Source of the DNA: Acidobacteriaceae bacterium TAA 166
GTDB taxonomy: Bacteria; Acidobacteriota; Terriglobia; Terriglobales; Acidobacteriaceae
Direction of reading: 5' to 3'
DNA: 64,000 nucleotides
NCBI GenBank assembly: GCA_000421065.1
Contig: ATWD01000001.1
Span: 4,332,001-4,396,000 of the forward strand
Position numbers and translations under genes: made by a program
Shown: piece after piece, positions 60,748 through 64,000 of the stretch
Numbering within the stretch: position 1 is the stretch's first letter
Layout of the letters: each line of letters opens with the position of its first letter
Notes under the pieces: model-generated
Seen by the model: the letters and a program-made list of their open reading frames with translations, nothing else
The model's database searches: none
Told to the model about the DNA's origin: nothing

Positions 60748-60972
60748 ATGCTGATCCGCAAGCCCTTTTGCCATGATTGCTACAACCTTGAAATCAAGCT
60801 ACGACAAGCGGGGGCAGAGAGTCAGGAAGCTAGAGATTCGATGCTCAATCCCATAACTCCGCTACTGATGCGTTGCGACCGCCTTGACTACGCGTTCAAG
60901 GCTGTGCAGATTGCCAGTTCAGAGCTGAGTGCGCACCAAAAGGATTGTTTGCTGGTCCGCAAGAGTGCGTGA
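60748..60972 (+). CDS. Small protein with CxxC, unknown
   Basis: 74 residues from ATG 60748 with AGAGGAGG five bases upstream. PFCHDCYNLEIKLRQA at the N-terminus and a C-terminal AHQKDCLL. The CHDC pair could bind zinc. No family recognised. Confidence 0.55.
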   Translation: MLIRKPFCHDCYNLEIKLRQAGAESQEARDSMLNPITPLLMRCDRLDYAFKAVQIASSELSAHQKDCLLVRKSA

Positions 60973-61105
60973 CGCACGATTTTTGCCAGCTTTCCCTCCA
61001 TCGACATACATAGGAATCAAGAGCAGGCGAGAACTATCAGGGCGTTGAGCCGAACCGGTTTCCGGTGACACAGTGATAGGAATTCTCGACCTGCTCTTTT
61101 TCCTT

Positions 61106-61465
61106 ATGCTCAAGCGATCGAAAAAGAGAAAGCCGTCGTTCGTGCGGTATGGCAATGGCCGCGAAGTGTGCCGCGATGAAGAGTGGGAGAAGCGGCGTAA
61201 AGAGTGCCATGATCGTGCCCGCGGACGCTGTGAGGGATTGAAGCTCGGTAGGCGTTGTAATCGGCTGGCTCCGCTCCATAACGTCATAGACCCGGACTAC
61301 GGCGAGGTAATGTTTCCGGCTGGCCATGCACACCATAAGAACGGGACGCGCGGGCTGGGCGGCGGCAAGCGAGACGACAGGCCGGAGAATCTGGCGTGGC
61401 TGTGCTCGCGGTGTCACTGGGACGAGCATGTACCGAAAAAGGTTGTGCCGAGTAAAACGGCTTAG
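61106..61465 (+). CDS. HNH endonuclease
   Basis: About 119 residues from ATG 61106 (a GTG at 61073 is an alternative; no strong ribosome site). Basic N-terminus, then RRKECHDRARGRCEG, CNRLAPLHNV, HAHHKNGTRGLGGGKRDDRPENLAWLCSRCHWDEH: an HNH metal-finger with two CxxC-like pairs. In tailed phages such a gene usually sits just before the terminase genes and aids packaging, but no terminase follows here. Confidence 0.82.
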   Translation: MLKRSKKRKPSFVRYGNGREVCRDEEWEKRRKECHDRARGRCEGLKLGRRCNRLAPLHNVIDPDYGEVMFPAGHAHHKNGTRGLGGGKRDDRPENLAWLCSRCHWDEHVPKKVVPSKTA

Positions 61466-61473
61466 ACTGCCTC

Positions 61474-61677
61474 CTATTCCTGTCTGCGGCGAAAATATCC
61501 AATTCCGCCAGACAAGAAACAAATAGCGGCGATGAGCGCCTCGAAAATAGCCAGCTTTCCATAGCCATCATCCGCTTGCGAAAGGTGAGTTCCAAAATAG
61601 ATAGCCCCGACTCCAGAGAGGCATCCTGCTATAAGGCGAATAAATGAAGCCAGGGTAATCTCTTGTTCTTCTTGCAT
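61474..61677 (-). CDS. Small two-helix membrane protein
   Basis: 67 residues with two hydrophobic helices (LIAGCLSGVGAIYFG and FEALIAAICFLSGGIGYF) and a charged end. No ribosome site of note and no family recognised. Confidence 0.45.
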   Translation of the reverse strand: MQEEQEITLASFIRLIAGCLSGVGAIYFGTHLSQADDGYGKLAIFEALIAAICFLSGGIGYFRRRQE

Positions 61678-61688
61678 CCGAAACGGTC

Positions 61689-61916
61689 TCAGATGGTTGG
61701 ATGATCTTCATCCTGAAAGGGTTTGCATTGTGGAATGTGTTTGCGGAGATCACGGACTCCCATCTGTGCTGCACACTTAGGGCATTGACGCTTTGCCTTT
61801 GGCCTGCCGCCGCGATGATTCCGGCGGCGCTTGCTGTTTCTGCGGCCTGATTCGGCGGAGAGAAGGCGGTCGGGAACATGCTTGAGCCACTCGCGGATTG
61901 TGTCTATGTCGTCCAT
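61689..61916 (-). CDS. Small basic protein with C2HC zinc finger
   Basis: 75 residues from ATG 61916. A helical start (DDIDTIREWLKHVPDRLL), a very basic stretch (RRNSKRRRNHRGGRPKAKR) and CPKCAAQMGVRDLRKHIPQC, a C2HC zinc finger. Probably binds nucleic acid. Divergent from the lipoprotein gene to the right. Confidence 0.55.
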   Translation of the reverse strand: MDDIDTIREWLKHVPDRLLSAESGRRNSKRRRNHRGGRPKAKRQCPKCAAQMGVRDLRKHIPQCKPFQDEDHPTI

Positions 61917-62051
61917 ACACTTACTACTGCTGTTTGTATCTAAATACCTCGAAAGTGACACATTCGGCGTCTTCCGGCCATTGTAAGATCGGCGAGTATC
62001 GCTGAATCATTCTTGCGCCTTGATTCCTCAATCACCTGGGAGAGTAAAACC

Positions 62052-63170
62052 GTGTCACGTAGCAAAGCCGCAGCTTTAGTAACCTCGATCGCCATCGCAT
62101 TCTCGCCCCTGCTTACCGGCTGTGGGACTGCTCAAGCGAAACCCGCTGATGCCACCTCTGCTCAATCCGTACTGGGTCCGGCTGGGCCTGCTGGGCCGCC
62201 AGGAATCGTCTTCCGGAGTGCATATAATCCCGCCACGCAATACGCCGTGGATGACGTGGTGACATATCAAGGTTCGACCTATATCGCCATCGCGAGCGCT
62301 GTAGGCGTTGCTCCGCAAGGGTCTCCGCAGAGCGCGTCGAGGTGGTCAGTATTGGCCGCTGCTGGAATCAATGGACAGGCTGGCGCAACTGGAGCAGCCG
62401 GACCGCAAGGGGTGCAGGGTGTGCCAGGCTTGCCCGGTGTGCAAGGGCCAACCGGCCCGACTGGACCGCAGGGGCAAGCGGGAGCGGCTGGGCAGGATCG
62501 CACCTCATTCCTGGCGGGGAAGAAGTTTTACGTGCTGGGAGACAGCATATCCTCGGTGTCGCAGGGGAAGGAATGGCAGAAGATCGTCGTAAAGCGCACA
62601 GGTATGATCCCGACGTACACAGACGCTCTTCCGGGTAGGGAACTCAGGCAGGCTTTTGAGTGCTATGGAGCCGCAACGCCTGGAGGCGCTCTGGGTGTTT
62701 ACTCGGCAGCCTTGCAGCCGCAGTGCGGGAGTGATGGTGGTAAAGAGGGTGCCACGCTTGCGGAGAATCTGGCTGGCTCGGATGTGGCAATTATTGAACT
62801 GGGGACGAATGACGAGACTGAGCCGGTCGGGCAGTTTGGCGACCTGCCTAATGCCGGCACATCTGAGGGTACATTGCGGTGGATCGTGGAGACGATCGAA
62901 GCCGCCAAGCCCACAATCCGCGTGGTGGTCATAACCCCGGAGTTGAATACGAGGGGCGGTGCGACCAGCGCCAACGTCAAGCTATTGGCTGAAGCGGAGG
63001 TAGAGTACGCAGAGAGCGTCGGCGTGCCTGTTGTCAATATGTTCCGGCTGGGTGGCGTTAGTCCGGTGAATATCGGAACGCTGTTGCAGGATGGTATCCA
63101 CCCAACGGTGTGGAACTACGACAACATCTACGGCCCGGTGATCGCGCAACACCTGATGCAGATCTTCTAG
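62052..63170 (+). CDS. Lipoprotein with carbohydrate-binding, collagen-like and SGNH hydrolase domains
   Basis: 372 residues from GTG 62052 (GGGAGAG seven bases upstream). Lipobox LLTGC at residues 19-23; a short GPAGPAGPPG run; a CBM5/12-like segment FRSAYNPATQYAVDDVVTYQGSTYIAI; a 45-residue Gly-x-y collagen-like stretch (GQAGATGAAGPQGVQGVPGL and on); then an SGNH/GDSL hydrolase with GDSIS (catalytic Ser), ELGTND (Asn) and DGIHPT (Asp-His). It could be a surface esterase held away from the cell by a triple helix. Followed by a strong terminator. Confidence 0.8.
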   Translation: MSRSKAAALVTSIAIAFSPLLTGCGTAQAKPADATSAQSVLGPAGPAGPPGIVFRSAYNPATQYAVDDVVTYQGSTYIAIASAVGVAPQGSPQSASRWSVLAAAGINGQAGATGAAGPQGVQGVPGLPGVQGPTGPTGPQGQAGAAGQDRTSFLAGKKFYVLGDSISSVSQGKEWQKIVVKRTGMIPTYTDALPGRELRQAFECYGAATPGGALGVYSAALQPQCGSDGGKEGATLAENLAGSDVAIIELGTNDETEPVGQFGDLPNAGTSEGTLRWIVETIEAAKPTIRVVVITPELNTRGGATSANVKLLAEAEVEYAESVGVPVVNMFRLGGVSPVNIGTLLQDGIHPTVWNYDNIYGPVIAQHLMQIF

Positions 63171-63195
63171 GCACATCTAGACGGGTACAACCGAG

Positions 63196-63230
63196 AGCGA
63201 CACAAACACCAGTTGTTTGTGTCGCTTTTT
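63196..63230 (+). terminator. Terminator of the SGNH lipoprotein
   Basis: AGCGACACAAAC (63196-63207) pairs with GTTTGTGTCGCT (63215-63226), followed by TTTTT. Confidence 0.85.
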
Positions 63231-63554
63231 GGCGTTGATTTGGAGTTGCGGGCTATCTCTTAGATAACTTCACGGCGCTGGCATCCACTGAATAAGTCCA
63301 GCGGCGCATTCCGACGTGGAGGACAGCGAGGTTTTGCGCGAGCCCTCGTACTACTGGCCCGCACGCGGTCATGGCTTAGGTAGAAGGGCCTGTAGTAATG
63401 GGACGCCTGGGCGAAGCGGCGGGCTGGTTTTCATCCGTGTCGCCTTAGTTTCTGAAAACCCGGCTCTTAGAGAATGTGGTGCGATGAACGACACATCTGC
63501 GATAAGAGAGATCGTGTAAATCGGGACCACATGCTCAAACTCTATAATTTGCAG
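63231..63554. other. Gap without recognised gene
   Basis: Short open frames exist but none resembles a known family or has a good ribosome site. The right attachment site of the element may be here; I could not identify a copy of any tRNA-Ser segment. Confidence 0.4.
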
Positions 63555-64000
63555 ATGCGTTTAACTTTGCGAAATATCTCAGGTCCTCTGTCCGCAGTGT
63601 TCCTCTGCTTTTTAACACCAAGTTACCTGATCGCAGCGCAGACCTCTGCCAATGAACAAAGCAATCCTGAGACTGGAAAGAGTGTTCATCAGATGTTTCT
63701 GGAGGATCAGGACGACACCCCAGCTGGTAAGCCCGGCGGTGTTGCAACAGTTTCGCAGGAAGAGATCAAAGAGCGTGGGGAAAAAAGACGGCGAATAGTC
63801 TCCGCTATGCTAGAGAAGGGACAGGTGCGAACAGCGGAGGATCTTCATGATGCAGCGCTTCTATTTCAACATGGTGAATCAGCGAATGACTATCTACTCG
63901 CACACATTCTCGCAGTCGAAGCCGTTATCAAGGGAGACGATAAGTCAAAATTTCTCGCTGCAGCTACATTGGACCGCTATCTTCAATCTATTAATAAGCC
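63555..64000 (+). CDS. DUF6624-like exported protein, N-terminal part (cut by window edge)
   Basis: 148 codons are seen. A signal peptide (SAVFLCFLTPSYLIAAQ) precedes a charged linker and LHDAALLFQHGESANDYLLAHILAVEAVIKGDDKSKFLAAATLDRYLQSI, the repeated pattern of the DUF6624 group, which is widespread and uncharacterised. The ATG 63555 is the first in the frame. Probably chromosomal rather than part of the phage element. Confidence 0.65.
   Translation, partial: MRLTLRNISGPLSAVFLCFLTPSYLIAAQTSANEQSNPETGKSVHQMFLEDQDDTPAGKPGGVATVSQEEIKERGEKRRRIVSAMLEKGQVRTAEDLHDAALLFQHGESANDYLLAHILAVEAVIKGDDKSKFLAAATLDRYLQSINK

Larger units (their letters stand above)
50846..63230. mobile_element. Prophage-like integrated element, early region only
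   Basis: Integrase, excisionase, a divergent operator region and about 18 mostly rightward, tightly overlapping small genes (many TAATG or ATGA junctions) with YqaJ nuclease, beta clamp, sigma-like protein, replication initiator and HNH nucleases. No head, tail, portal or terminase gene is seen. The left limit is set at the tRNA, the right limit at the terminator 63196-63230; neither attachment site was found, so both ends are approximate. Confidence 0.6.

Noticed and set aside
63231..63554. Right attachment site as a copy of the tRNA-Ser 3' end
   Set aside because: No segment matching the T arm, anticodon arm or acceptor end of the tRNA could be found by eye.

Overview
The window (high GC, many long GC-rich antisense shadows) looks like chromosome of an Acidobacteriota, most likely a Terriglobia-type member (Granulicella, Edaphobacter or Terriglobus relatives). 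The reasons are the very large TonB-dependent receptors with an N-terminal carboxypeptidase-regulatory domain and no SusD partner, a DUF1440 protein, a three-gene succinate dehydrogenase with one large cytochrome b subunit, and short 'GCTGAAGC'-centred palindromes between genes. The genus is inference; no rRNA is present.

Layout. 1-35.6 kb is mostly core genome: an N-carbamoylputrescine amidase start (cut by the window edge), aldo/keto reductase, glutamine synthetase, SIMPL protein, phosphoserine aminotransferase, flavin reductase, isocitrate dehydrogenase, a lipoprotein, malate dehydrogenase, two cyclophilins (cytosolic and exported), DUF1440, an ABM monooxygenase, an M19 dipeptidase, a GlcG/HbpS protein, an sdhC-sdhA-(small membrane protein)-(acyltransferase)-sdhB operon, RdgB, a Met-rich outer-membrane protein with a Cys/His/Met-rich partner, a TetR regulator with a clear palindromic operator and an RND tripartite pump, a D-xylose-dehydrogenase-like SDR, PdxS and a family 2 glycosyltransferase. 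Six copies of a 45-225 bp palindromic repeat sit within about 25 bp of stop codons here and nowhere further right. Three TCA-cycle functions lie close together, and icd and sdh share an upstream 26 bp motif.

33.8-50 kb is accessory: a decayed phosphoesterase/TonB-receptor remnant, a GH92 mannosidase plus TonB receptor diverging from a membrane-anchored DNA-binding-like protein, a dead IS5-family (IS427-group-like) element, and a second TonB receptor followed by a GH35-like (DUF5597) glycosidase. Both receptor-glycosidase pairs look like glycan uptake loci.

50-63 kb is an integrated phage-like element beside a tRNA-Ser(CGA) gene. A broken P4-type integrase lies on the 3' side of the tRNA and an intact tyrosine recombinase plus excisionase on the 5' side. 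The rightward early module encodes a repeat (beta-solenoid-like) protein, winged-helix protein, YqaJ nuclease, sigma-region-4 protein, its own DNA polymerase beta clamp, a replication initiator, two HNH nucleases and small unknowns. No capsid, tail or terminase gene is visible. A helically phased array of TTCCGAA/TTCGGAA sites lies inside the initiator gene and is the best candidate for the element's replication origin. The right edge holds a collagen-like/SGNH lipoprotein and the start of a DUF6624-like protein.
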